50,353 nucleotides of DNA, taken from the NCBI GenBank assembly GCA_024398995.1, contig JAKSIE010000011.1:1-50353 (forward strand), given 5' to 3'. Shown here in pieces: positions 41,132 to 48,974 of this stretch. The position numbers and the translations under genes were made by a program. Origin of the DNA: Fibrobacter sp. (lineage in GTDB: Bacteria; Fibrobacterota; Fibrobacteria; Fibrobacterales; Fibrobacteraceae). The notes beneath the pieces were generated by a model, which worked only from the letters and a program-made list of their open reading frames with translations, ran no database searches and had not been told where the DNA came from. The first letter of the stretch is position 1. The number at the start of each line of letters is the position of its first letter.

Positions 41132-44100
41132 TTATTTCTTGATTCTCCTGAATCCGAATGTTTTCGTGATGGATTCATTTGCGGTGATAGCCTTCTTGTT
41201 ATCATCGGTATCAGGATGTTCAGCCGTGTACTTGCCCTTGGCCTTTGCAGTGAACTTTGCAATGTAGGGGCCAGTTGCAATCTTCTTGCCTTCGGCGCTC
41301 AACGGGTAGTCATCCGGTGCGCACCATTCCAGGTAGAATACCAGCGAACTGTTGGCGTTAGAAATGTAGCTTGCGTAATCCAGCGGGTTGAACTTGAAGC
41401 TTGTGCTGTTCACGTAGGTGCCAGTGTTGCTGTACAAGTCAAGTGCCATGGAAACTTCATAGGTACGTTTCGGTTCGCCGAACTGGGTGCTGTCCAGCAC
41501 GTCGGGCATTGTGATTTCAAGTTTGAATACAGGACCTCTATGGCCGTAGTTTGCTACAGGCACGCTTCCCACAACCTGACGCAGCTTCTGTGAACCGGCG
41601 GCTACCAGCAAGGTTGCGTTATCCTTGTCCTTCAAGGAAAGTCTAAAGTTTTCCTTGGTCGGAATCTTTTCGCCTGCGTAAATATTTTCCTGACCGCCGA
41701 GAGTTGCAGCGTCAACCACATCAACCTTGAACTTGGCCTTGGTGATTCGACCGACGATAGGTACCCACGGGGTGCCTGCGCCTGCGAACAGGCCGACCTT
41801 GTCCGTGAAGTAACTTCTTTCAGCATTGGGCACCAGACGGATAGAGTCGGTGAGCCAGAATGCATCCTGGTTGTCGTGCTTGTAGGTCAAGGTGTAGCTC
41901 TTGTTAGAAGATCTTGTTGCGTTCAGGGCCACATTGGTCTTCGGGCTGTAATAGGTGCCAGGAGTACCATCGCGGAGACGTTCGAAGTAATCGGTGTTCT
42001 GGCCGATGGTATCCAACGGTTCAGAAATAACAACATCCAGAGCGTCGGTCTGCTTGCCGGCAATATCGAAACTTCTCCAAGTGGCGCTCATGATAATGGG
42101 CGGGCACTTGTCGTTTACAGGATAGGCCTTGTCGAAGAAGCCGCCTTCAGGACCCATGCGCGGGGTGACGCGGCCGTAGCCGTCGTAGGGGCCCGTAGTT
42201 GCGCCCTTTGTGAAGGAGTTGCTGGTCGGAATCTTGATGGTCACGAGACTGAGGGTATCCCTACGGGTGTATTCCACAGAGTCAATCATGACTAAGTAAG
42301 GTTCGCCAACGCTATCGCGGATTGTCCAGGAGTTGTCCGGAACAATGTGGCCAGAGGAGGTGTCAGCCTTGGTAACGAAGGACTTGAACTGAGAAGTTGC
42401 GCCCCATTCCACAACGAAACTGTCCAGAACATCCTTGTTGCGGAGCTTCTTTTCGAACACCATGTAGAGTTCGTCGGGATAACCGTCGCCTTCCAGGTCC
42501 CTCATTTCTGCGAATTTCACGGGAACGGGCTTCGGAGTTTCGGCGATGAATACCTGCTTACAATTCTGGTTGGGAATCAGAGCGTTAAAGTAGTTGTCGG
42601 TAATTCTGAAGGCAGAGTTGATCAGAGCCTGACCATTGATGGGCAAGTACTGGCCCTTTTCATTACCAGAGATAACGAACATGTAGCTCTTGCCGTCATT
42701 TTCGGAGGTCGGATTGCCGATGACCTGGATAGAAGTCTGCGGAATGGCGGTGCCGTCAGCTCCATAGACTACCAGCGGCCAGGTATTGAAGGGCTGAACC
42801 GGTTCGGTAAAGGAAATCATAACGGTGTCGTATTCTGCACGGACTGGGTCGGCCGGGTTTTCCAGAATGGTCACACTCTGGAGACGGGGCGGAATACCAT
42901 CGGTAATATCGAAATTTTCGCTATTGACGACTCCGTCCACCTTCATAAAGATGGTTGCCTTGCCCAGCGGGGTGGCACTTTCAGGAATGCCCAAAGTTTT
43001 GGGAAGCTTGATGACGATGTCTGTCTGGTCAATTGCGCTTGCTGCATCCACCGCTAGAGTTGCAGTATCCTTCATTCCGTTAATGAATACGCGGATGCTG
43101 TCGAAACTGTAGGCAGCGCTCAAGGAATTGCTGAACTGGACAAGCAACTGGTCGGCGACGTTGTCGCAGTCGGTGTCCTGTGCCAGAAGCTTCTGCGGGG
43201 TCGGCAAACTGGATTCAGCGAAGAAGGTCTGCCTAGAAATGTCTTCTTCGTCATCCGGATCCATGTAAACCACCTGGATGGTGTCGCCTGCAAAGAAGGA
43301 AATCTGAGAATTATTTCTTGCGTTCTTTGCAATGGCAATTGCAGTAACCTTAGAGCTGGAGAAGGAACCCGGGTTTGCAGGGTCTTCGTTCATCTTGACC
43401 AGCAAGGTATCCTGCTTCTTGGCGTTGATGACCTTCACCTTCAAATCACCCTTGTAGTTAGCCTTGTCCTTATCGGTCAGGTTGATGAAGAAACCGGTAC
43501 CCTTTGTGTCTGCCGGGCTTTCAACAGCCTTGCCCTGTTCGTTCTTGATAGTGAGTGCAGAGGGAGTCAAGTTACCACGGGTAAACTGAACATAGTAGGT
43601 TCTGTTCACAAAGGCGCAGCCACCATTTTCGGTGCATTCCTGGCATTCAGGATCAGCACCAGCGAACAAGGTGATGTCAATCTTGTTACTACCGATACCC
43701 ATCTTCACAGGGATGTTCAAGGTCCAGAGACCCAGGGAGTCGATAGAGGTGTTGCCTTCGCCAGAGTTGTAGTGGGCGACGATTGTGCCTTCAGAAGAAA
43801 CAAGGAAACGTTCGCCATTAATGATTGCCGGGGAGGCATCAACCAGAACGCCGTTTGCCCAAATCTTTGTGAGATAGCCGCCTTCGGTAACGTGGGCATG
43901 ACCGGTTACCCAAACAGTGCTGCTGGTCTGGTCGATCTGGATGTAGGAACCATCGGATACATTGAAAGGAGCGTCGTAGGTGACTTCCATTTCGTAGTGA
44001 GCCTTCTTGTGGGACATTTCCTGGGCGGAGGGGCTGTAACCCCAAATGAATTCGTCCTTTCTATAAACAGCAATGTAGGGGTTTACAGGAATTTCATTGT

Positions 44101-47100
44101 CTATATCACCGTAGTCCTTGTCTTCGATAGGCATGCCGTCGTAGTCGGCGCCGTCTTCCTGGAAGGTGTGGGGGCGCCAAGACCAGTCGCCGGAATTCTT
44201 GGTGAATCTTTTCATACCCGGCTGACGCAAGGTTTCGCAGGTCTTGAATCCGTCGTTAGACATACCCGAGGAGAAGCCGAAGTCGATACGAAGACGAGAC
44301 TGGGACTTAATCGTAGAAGAGCCCAAAGGTGCGGGGAAGTAGTAGGAGTAGGTGCCGTCCTTTGCGTTGTAGGTATCTTCCAAACGAACGGGCAGAGCTG
44401 CGCGGAGAAGGTCGCGGAGTTCGCGGTCATTTTCGCAGGGCTTGTTAAAGCCCGCTTCGTCGTAGGCCTGGCAAATATCGGAGTCAATCAAAGTGGCACA
44501 CTTTTCAACCTGGTCCGGAGTTGCGGTAAAGTAGATTCGAAGGGTCAAGCTGTCGAAGGGTCTTGCTTCGTTGTTGTAGACGTTAGCGTCCAGGAAGTCC
44601 ATTCCTCCGAATTCGTATTGGTAAGTTCTAACGCTAAAGTCGTACCAAGCCACCGGCGTGGTGAACTTAAGCAAGTTGCCCTTATCGTCAACATTCTGCT
44701 GGACACCATTACTTTCAACCATAAAGTAGTAAGTCGTCTTTTCCTTAAGACCGCCAATCTTTACGTAGTGGAACCTGGTGGGAATGCCAGAAACGTCTGC
44801 GTTGCCCTTGCCAGAGTTAAATGCGTATTCAGCGGCGGTTGCGTGGGCTTGGGTGTCCCAGTAGATCTTGGATTCGTATTCACCATTGGGAGTGTACCAC
44901 ATAATTTCTGCGGTGTCGCCAAAGAGGTTACAAACGGTGATGTTTGTAATCTGGGCGCTTTCAACCGTATTCAAAGTGGTAAAGCTAAACGGAGTCTGGG
45001 TGCTATCTACCATGTACTTTACAGTAATGCTGTCTTCTGCATAGGCGTTCTGGCCCAGTGCGTAGAAGTAGTAGGTAGTGCCTTTTTCAAGACCGCGGAG
45101 AATAATCTCGTGCTGCATGCCGGCCTTGTTGGAGTCGGGCATGGCAATGGTGCTCATGGCTGCTTCGCTTGTGCCGTAAGAGAGCTGAGCGAAACCGCGG
45201 TTGGAAAGCTTGACCATGACAATGGCGGAGTCTGCGCTGACGTGGCGGATTTCTACAGAAACCTTGGGGGGCTTGGTTCTATCGAACTTTGCAGCGGCAA
45301 TAGCGCCGGAGCTGACCAGAACTGCGGCAGCGTCGATACAGGTTTCAGACTTGTGGTAGTCTTCCCAGCTCTTGTTGTCAGGAACTATGGAGTTGGTGAG
45401 ACCCGGAGTGACGCCGCCATAGAGGGCGCCTACCGGAGGATTGTATTTGTAGTTTGCGCCGGGCTGGTTCTTGCCTTCCGGGTTTGCTGCACGATGATGG
45501 GGGTGAGCGTCGTTCTTGTCGCCAATGCCCAGGATGTAGGAGACATCCCAGGGGTTCATACCCAGCAAGTAGTTCAACTGGTTGATACCCAGCTGACGCA
45601 TTTCTTCTGCCTTCCAGTCAGGGGAGCCGAGATTGGGCAAAACGATGCCCTTATCCTGAATGTCCTTTGCTACGTCGGCATAAGCCAAAACTTCAAAGAT
45701 GTTACCGGCCTGGTAGCGGTTGTAAATCCAGGTCTGGTCTGTCTGCATGGAATACCATAGAGGATCGTATTTTACGCTGGTTTGCTTCCAACCGATAGAT
45801 TGAACCATGTAATTGGCTGGATCCTTGGAAGGCAAGTTGATTGTTGCGTCGCCGGCACTGACATCGCCTAGGTTGTGAATCATGCTCATGACGCAGTCTT
45901 CAATGGCGTCTTCCCATTCCTTTTCTGTTAAGCCGTATTCGGTAAGAGCCTTGTTCTTGTCTGCAAGGATCAGCTTGTAAAGAGCGTAGGTGGCGTAAGC
46001 ATAGGTGTTTGCCCAACTAGTGTTCTTAACGTTCTTCAAGAAGCCCTTGTTGTCGGTTACAAACCAGCCACCTTCGAAGCAACCCACGCAATTTTCCATG
46101 AAGGACTGGGTCTCGGTAGTACCCAGGGTCTTGGAACGGATGGCGTCGTCGGCGTATTCCTTCTTGCCGGTGGCATACCAGAGGGCCACGGAAGCAAGAG
46201 CCATGTCGTCAAAGTATTCGTTGTTGCCGTTATAAGCCGGGGAACTCCAGCCGGCGGCCTCCTTGTTGTTCACAAAGGGCTTTCCTCCGTCATAAGAGGA
46301 CTTGCCGGTAGCAAGGCTCTTGGCGAAGTCGTACATTTTTTCGGCGACCATCAAGCAGGAGTCTGCAAAGGGCTTGTCATAAATAGCGTAATCCTTGGCT
46401 AGGATTGCAAGGCCTGCAGCGGTTTCACCACCGATGTTTGCACCGATTTCGCCAAGACGAACCGTACGGGAAACGGGACCACCGCGGTCTGTTGCTGCTG
46501 CTGTGCCGTTAATGGGAAGCTTGTCCTGGTTTTCAGGGCGGCCCCACCAACCATGGTCGGATCCGAAGTTACCTACGGAAAGAGCCATGTCGTCGATAAC
46601 GCCCTTGGCACGTACGTAGGCGCGGAGAACGAAGTCTGCGCCGTGCTTTGCTTCACGGAGCATGTCGGGGATACCGTCGGTATTCTGGGTTTCGCTTTGG
46701 TTGAATGCGTATACGTCTTCGTCCGCATCGGGATTGGTTGCTGCCATCACTGCAGCTACCATGAAGGCGTACATCTGGGTCTGGGATTCCTTCAGATGGT
46801 CACCGCAGTCGTAGTAACCACCTTGCAGGGTGCCTTCCAGTGCCGCATTGTACTGTTGAAAGTCACTGACATCTTTTGCTCCGGTAACCACTGGACCTGC
46901 ACCATCCTTGGTATGGCTAGGGCCATGGAACCAGGAATCACCATCACCGCTTCGGTTGATGCCGTAGAACTTCAGGGCTGCGGCGCGCACCATGGAGTAC
47001 ACGCGGTCACTAATAATGAATGTGCTAGAAATTTCGTTGCCCACCTTGATACGTAAGCGGGTTTCGGTAGGGACGTTTGTGGGTACGTGGCCGACCTGAA

Positions 47101-47620
47101 CCATGCCGGATTGGCCTGTGATATCGACCTGGTAGCGCTTCTGGTCGTTGGTGGCGGCGTTGGTGCCTGCAATAATGGTCCAGTCGGAGGAAATGGACTT
47201 GCCGGAGGGTGTGAAGTTCCCGGTTACCTTGGGAGAGAGGGACTTGCCTTCGGCGTCAACCACTTCGAAGGTGGAGGCTGTGCCCACAAAGTAGAACTGA
47301 CGTTCTGGGTCGCTTTCCATATAACCGGCCTGGTTAATACGGATCGGGGACATGCGAACGTTCATGGCATCCAGGTAGGCCTGGTTCAGGGTATCGGGAA
47401 TAAACTCGTTAGGGGCATATGCTGCCGGCTTACGGTTTTTGGGAACCATGTTATGTTTCGTAGTGACCGTGGTGTCGTAACGGTCGAAAACGGTGGTGTC
47501 CCAAGTTAAGGGCCAAACAGGTCTAATCAGGTCGTAGGGTGTAGACTGTGTTTTGTCTACAGCAGCCATCAGGGAAGTGACGGCGGTCAATGCGACGATA
47601 ACGAGATTCTTAAGCTGCAC
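41132..47620 (-). CDS. Giant secreted GH9 endoglucanase, first of a tandem pair
   Basis: 2162 aa from the GTG at 47620, which has AAAGGAGG six bases before it and opens a signal peptide (QLKNLVIVALTAVTSLMAA). Longer frames lack a signal. After a Pro-rich lead comes an Ig-like domain (SPIRINQAGYMESDPERQFYF). The GH9 domain has DCGD at 271-274 (GGYYDCGDHL), HPHHR at 706-710 and catalytic Glu759 in SETCID. Two fibronectin-III-like domains follow, then a carbohydrate-binding-like module ending DWSWRPHTFQEDG, Ig-like repeats headed by DTDCDNVAD and DLEGDGYPD, and a C-terminal ATGPYIAKFT segment with the end ITKTFGFRRIKK. Module order matches its neighbour, so the pair arose by duplication. Secreted cellulase. 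Confidence 0.9.
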   Translation of the reverse strand: MQLKNLVIVALTAVTSLMAAVDKTQSTPYDLIRPVWPLTWDTTVFDRYDTTVTTKHNMVPKNRKPAAYAPNEFIPDTLNQAYLDAMNVRMSPIRINQAGYMESDPERQFYFVGTASTFEVVDAEGKSLSPKVTGNFTPSGKSISSDWTIIAGTNAATNDQKRYQVDITGQSGMVQVGHVPTNVPTETRLRIKVGNEISSTFIISDRVYSMVRAAALKFYGINRSGDGDSWFHGPSHTKDGAGPVVTGAKDVSDFQQYNAALEGTLQGGYYDCGDHLKESQTQMYAFMVAAVMAATNPDADEDVYAFNQSETQNTDGIPDMLREAKHGADFVLRAYVRAKGVIDDMALSVGNFGSDHGWWGRPENQDKLPINGTAAATDRGGPVSRTVRLGEIGANIGGETAAGLAILAKDYAIYDKPFADSCLMVAEKMYDFAKSLATGKSSYDGGKPFVNNKEAAGWSSPAYNGNNEYFDDMALASVALWYATGKKEYADDAIRSKTLGTTETQSFMENCVGCFEGGWFVTDNKGFLKNVKNTSWANTYAYATYALYKLILADKNKALTEYGLTEKEWEDAIEDCVMSMIHNLGDVSAGDATINLPSKDPANYMVQSIGWKQTSVKYDPLWYSMQTDQTWIYNRYQAGNIFEVLAYADVAKDIQDKGIVLPNLGSPDWKAEEMRQLGINQLNYLLGMNPWDVSYILGIGDKNDAHPHHRAANPEGKNQPGANYKYNPPVGALYGGVTPGLTNSIVPDNKSWEDYHKSETCIDAAAVLVSSGAIAAAKFDRTKPPKVSVEIRHVSADSAIVMVKLSNRGFAQLSYGTSEAAMSTIAMPDSNKAGMQHEIILRGLEKGTTYYFYALGQNAYAEDSITVKYMVDSTQTPFSFTTLNTVESAQITNITVCNLFGDTAEIMWYTPNGEYESKIYWDTQAHATAAEYAFNSGKGNADVSGIPTRFHYVKIGGLKEKTTYYFMVESNGVQQNVDDKGNLLKFTTPVAWYDFSVRTYQYEFGGMDFLDANVYNNEARPFDSLTLRIYFTATPDQVEKCATLIDSDICQAYDEAGFNKPCENDRELRDLLRAALPVRLEDTYNAKDGTYSYYFPAPLGSSTIKSQSRLRIDFGFSSGMSNDGFKTCETLRQPGMKRFTKNSGDWSWRPHTFQEDGADYDGMPIEDKDYGDIDNEIPVNPYIAVYRKDEFIWGYSPSAQEMSHKKAHYEMEVTYDAPFNVSDGSYIQIDQTSSTVWVTGHAHVTEGGYLTKIWANGVLVDASPAIINGERFLVSSEGTIVAHYNSGEGNTSIDSLGLWTLNIPVKMGIGSNKIDITLFAGADPECQECTENGGCAFVNRTYYVQFTRGNLTPSALTIKNEQGKAVESPADTKGTGFFINLTDKDKANYKGDLKVKVINAKKQDTLLVKMNEDPANPGSFSSSKVTAIAIAKNARNNSQISFFAGDTIQVVYMDPDDEEDISRQTFFAESSLPTPQKLLAQDTDCDNVADQLLVQFSNSLSAAYSFDSIRVFINGMKDTATLAVDAASAIDQTDIVIKLPKTLGIPESATPLGKATIFMKVDGVVNSENFDITDGIPPRLQSVTILENPADPVRAEYDTVMISFTEPVQPFNTWPLVVYGADGTAIPQTSIQVIGNPTSENDGKSYMFVISGNEKGQYLPINGQALINSAFRITDNYFNALIPNQNCKQVFIAETPKPVPVKFAEMRDLEGDGYPDELYMVFEKKLRNKDVLDSFVVEWGATSQFKSFVTKADTSSGHIVPDNSWTIRDSVGEPYLVMIDSVEYTRRDTLSLVTIKIPTSNSFTKGATTGPYDGYGRVTPRMGPEGGFFDKAYPVNDKCPPIIMSATWRSFDIAGKQTDALDVVISEPLDTIGQNTDYFERLRDGTPGTYYSPKTNVALNATRSSNKSYTLTYKHDNQDAFWLTDSIRLVPNAERSYFTDKVGLFAGAGTPWVPIVGRITKAKFKVDVVDAATLGGQENIYAGEKIPTKENFRLSLKDKDNATLLVAAGSQKLRQVVGSVPVANYGHRGPVFKLEITMPDVLDSTQFGEPKRTYEVSMALDLYSNTGTYVNSTSFKFNPLDYASYISNANSSLVFYLEWCAPDDYPLSAEGKKIATGPYIAKFTAKAKGKYTAEHPDTDDNKKAITANESITKTFGFRRIKK

Positions 47621-47870
47621 AAAAGCCTCCTTTTGCGTTCTCAATACAAAATCTAAAACAGCGGACATAAAATGCCCGACCCAACATACCAAACACGTTA
47701 AGACTTAAAATAGATTTAAAATTGTGAAATGGCTCACAAATAAGCAAGAAAATGTTCCTTATTTGCTCCCAAAAAAATGGCTTTTTTCGCTCAAAATGTG
47801 GACTTTTTATAAAAAAGTGTGTTGAACGCTCAACAACACGTCTTATCAAATCCTTACGATTTGAAGGTTG
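47621..47870 (-). promoter_or_regulatory. Upstream region of the GH9 operon
   Basis: About 250 AT-rich bases between the tandem terminators and the GH9 start. It holds the RBS AAAGGAGG, the CRP-type palindrome at 47722-47739 and a second inverted repeat TGTTGA-ACGC-TCAACA (47820-47835). No sigma-70 boxes are convincing. A sigma-54-like pair is one base too far apart (see rejected items). Confidence 0.6.
47722..47739. promoter_or_regulatory. CRP/FNR-type operator candidate
   Basis: TTGTGA (47722-47727), six bases, TCACAA (47734-47739). Both half-sites match TGTGA-N6-TCACA perfectly, the spacing and sequence bound by CRP in other bacteria. The centre lies 110 bases upstream of the GH9 start codon. 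No CRP gene is in this window. Confidence 0.55.
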
Positions 47871-47871
47871 C

Positions 47872-47895
47872 AAAAAAAGCCTGCTTTCGCAGGCT
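47872..47895 (-). terminator. Second of two tandem terminators after the Ala-rich gene
   Basis: On the minus strand: AGCCTGC, GAAA loop, GCAGGCT, then a run of at least six T. The stable tetraloop and T run make it a textbook rho-independent terminator. Confidence 0.9.
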
Positions 47896-47909
47896 ATCCC
47901 TTATAATGC

Positions 47910-47937
47910 AAAAAGCCCGCAGTGCGGGCTCTTTTTG
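47910..47937. terminator. First of two tandem terminators, bidirectional
   Basis: AGCCCGC (47914-47920), three-base loop, GCGGGCT (47924-47930), with an A run before and CTTTTT after, so it can act on both strands. It lies about 40 bases beyond the stop of the Ala-rich gene. Confidence 0.88.
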
Positions 47938-47978
47938 CAGGGGAGATTTTAAGGGGCCTCAGGCCTCCTGTGTCTCGA

Positions 47979-48653
47979 TTAGTCCTTGCCAGTGAAGATG
48001 ATCACGAGGACAGATGCGATGAATGCTGCAGAAACAGCCAGGAATTCCCACGGATTATCCATGATGGAGCTCTTTGCTGCGCCACGAGATTCGTTTTCGA
48101 CCTTCACTGTTACTTCAGCCTTTGCCTTAGCTTCTGCTTCGGCTGCCTTCTTGTCGGCTTCAGCCTTTGCGAGAGCAGCGGTGTCTACCGGTGCTTCTTC
48201 GGTCTTTGCTTCGAGGACTTCTGCAGGTGCTTCTGCGGGAGCGGCTTCAGCGGCGGGAGCTTCTGCTACAGCTTCGGCAGGAGCGGCTTCAGCAGCGGGT
48301 GCTTCTGCAGCGGCTTCGGCAGGAGCGGCTTCAGCGGCAGGTGCAGCAGCTTCAGCAGCGGGTGCAGCGGCTTCAGCGGCAGGTGCGGCAGCTTCAGCGG
48401 CAGGTGCAGCAGCTTCAGCAGCAGGTGCAGCGGCTTCAGCGGCAGGTGCGGCAGCTTCAGCAGCAGGTGCAGCGGCTTCAGCGGCAGGTGCGGCAGCTTC
48501 GGCAGCGGGTGCTGCGGCTTCGGCAGCAGGAGCGGCGACTTCAGCAGCCGGTACAGCCTTCTTTGCAGGAGCAGGAGCGGCCTTCTTTGCAGGAGCGGCA
48601 AATGCACATACGGAGGCAATAGTAATTGCCAGCAACAAATTCTTCATCTTCAT
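47979..48653 (-). CDS. Ala/Pro/Glu heptad-repeat envelope protein with C-terminal membrane anchor
   Basis: 224 aa, not a recognised family. The signal peptide MKMKNLLLAITIASVCAFA is followed by a Lys-rich spacer and about ten copies of the heptapeptide PAAEAAA. Degenerate APAEA repeats come next, then a charged helix (ADKKAAEAEAKAKAE). It ends with one membrane helix (FLAVSAAFIASVLVIIF) and the cap TGKD. A periplasm-spanning spacer or a TonB-like rod is conceivable, but there is no TonB or LPXTG motif. The ATG has GAGGGA four bases before it. Two tandem terminators end the transcript. Confidence 0.7.
   Translation of the reverse strand: MKMKNLLLAITIASVCAFAAPAKKAAPAPAKKAVPAAEVAAPAAEAAAPAAEAAAPAAEAAAPAAEAAAPAAEAAAPAAEAAAPAAEAAAPAAEAAAPAAEAAAPAAEAAPAEAAAEAPAAEAAPAEAVAEAPAAEAAPAEAPAEVLEAKTEEAPVDTAALAKAEADKKAAEAEAKAKAEVTVKVENESRGAAKSSIMDNPWEFLAVSAAFIASVLVIIFTGKD
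48250..48545 (-). repeat. 21-bp tandem repeat inside the Ala-rich gene
   Basis: About ten in-frame copies of a 21-bp unit encoding PAAEAAA, seen on the plus strand as ggtgcagcggcttcagcggca with small changes. The near-identity at DNA level suggests recent slippage, so copy number may vary between strains. Confidence 0.8.
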
Positions 48654-48865
48654 AGTATCCCTCGTTGAGTTTTAAATTTTTTACAACCCAAAAAATAACT
48701 CATCTTTTTGTAAATGGACAACACTTTCTGTAAAAAACATCAATTTATCGGTTAAAATGGCCCCTTTATCGTTTTTTTCGCCTTATAGGAGGGTGGTGGT
48801 AGACATTTTTGGGAAAAAATTATCCGTTTTTCGCTTAATTATCTAATTTTGCCTTGTAACATTTC
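48654..48865. other. AT-rich spacer between divergent genes
   Basis: Together with the heptamer element to 48962 this forms the 321-base gap between the Ala-rich gene and fumarase. It must hold both promoters. On the minus strand TTGTCC followed 17 bases later by TTATTT is a weak candidate. GGAGGGTGG near 48788 is unassigned. No open reading frame or RNA gene is seen. Confidence 0.4.
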
Positions 48866-48962
48866 AATTGAAAATTGAAAATTGACGATTGATGATTAAA
48901 AATCGTGGCTTTGCCACCCAATTAGATAGTTATCCATCGTCCATTATCAATTATCCATCATA
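48866..48962. repeat. Heptamer-repeat spacer element, copy 4 (AATTGAN type)
   Basis: Left arm: aattgaa twice, aattgac, gattgat, gattaaa (48866-48900). The centre holds the hairpin GTGGC-TTT-GCCAC (48905-48917). The right arm is built of 7-mers that on the opposite strand read tggataa, ttgataa, tggacga, tggataa (about 48928-48962), imperfectly complementary to the left arm. It ends 12 bases before the fumarase ATG. Confidence 0.8.
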
Positions 48963-48974
48963 ATAGAGGTCCAA

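Noticed and set aside
43772..45760. Plus-strand frame of 662 codons opposite the first GH9
   Set aside because: Shadow of the GH9 reading frame; the composition is Val/Gly/Cys-rich with no motif and no initiation signal.
47743..47758. Sigma-54 promoter candidate on the minus strand (AGGAAC then TTGCT) upstream of the GH9 genes
   Set aside because: GG and GC are 11 bases apart instead of the strict 10, and the -24 element lacks GGCAC. Tempting because of the NtrC-type gene, but not supported.
48250..48545. CRISPR or minisatellite in non-coding DNA
   Set aside because: The 21-bp repeats keep frame and encode PAAEAAA within a gene with signal peptide and membrane anchor.
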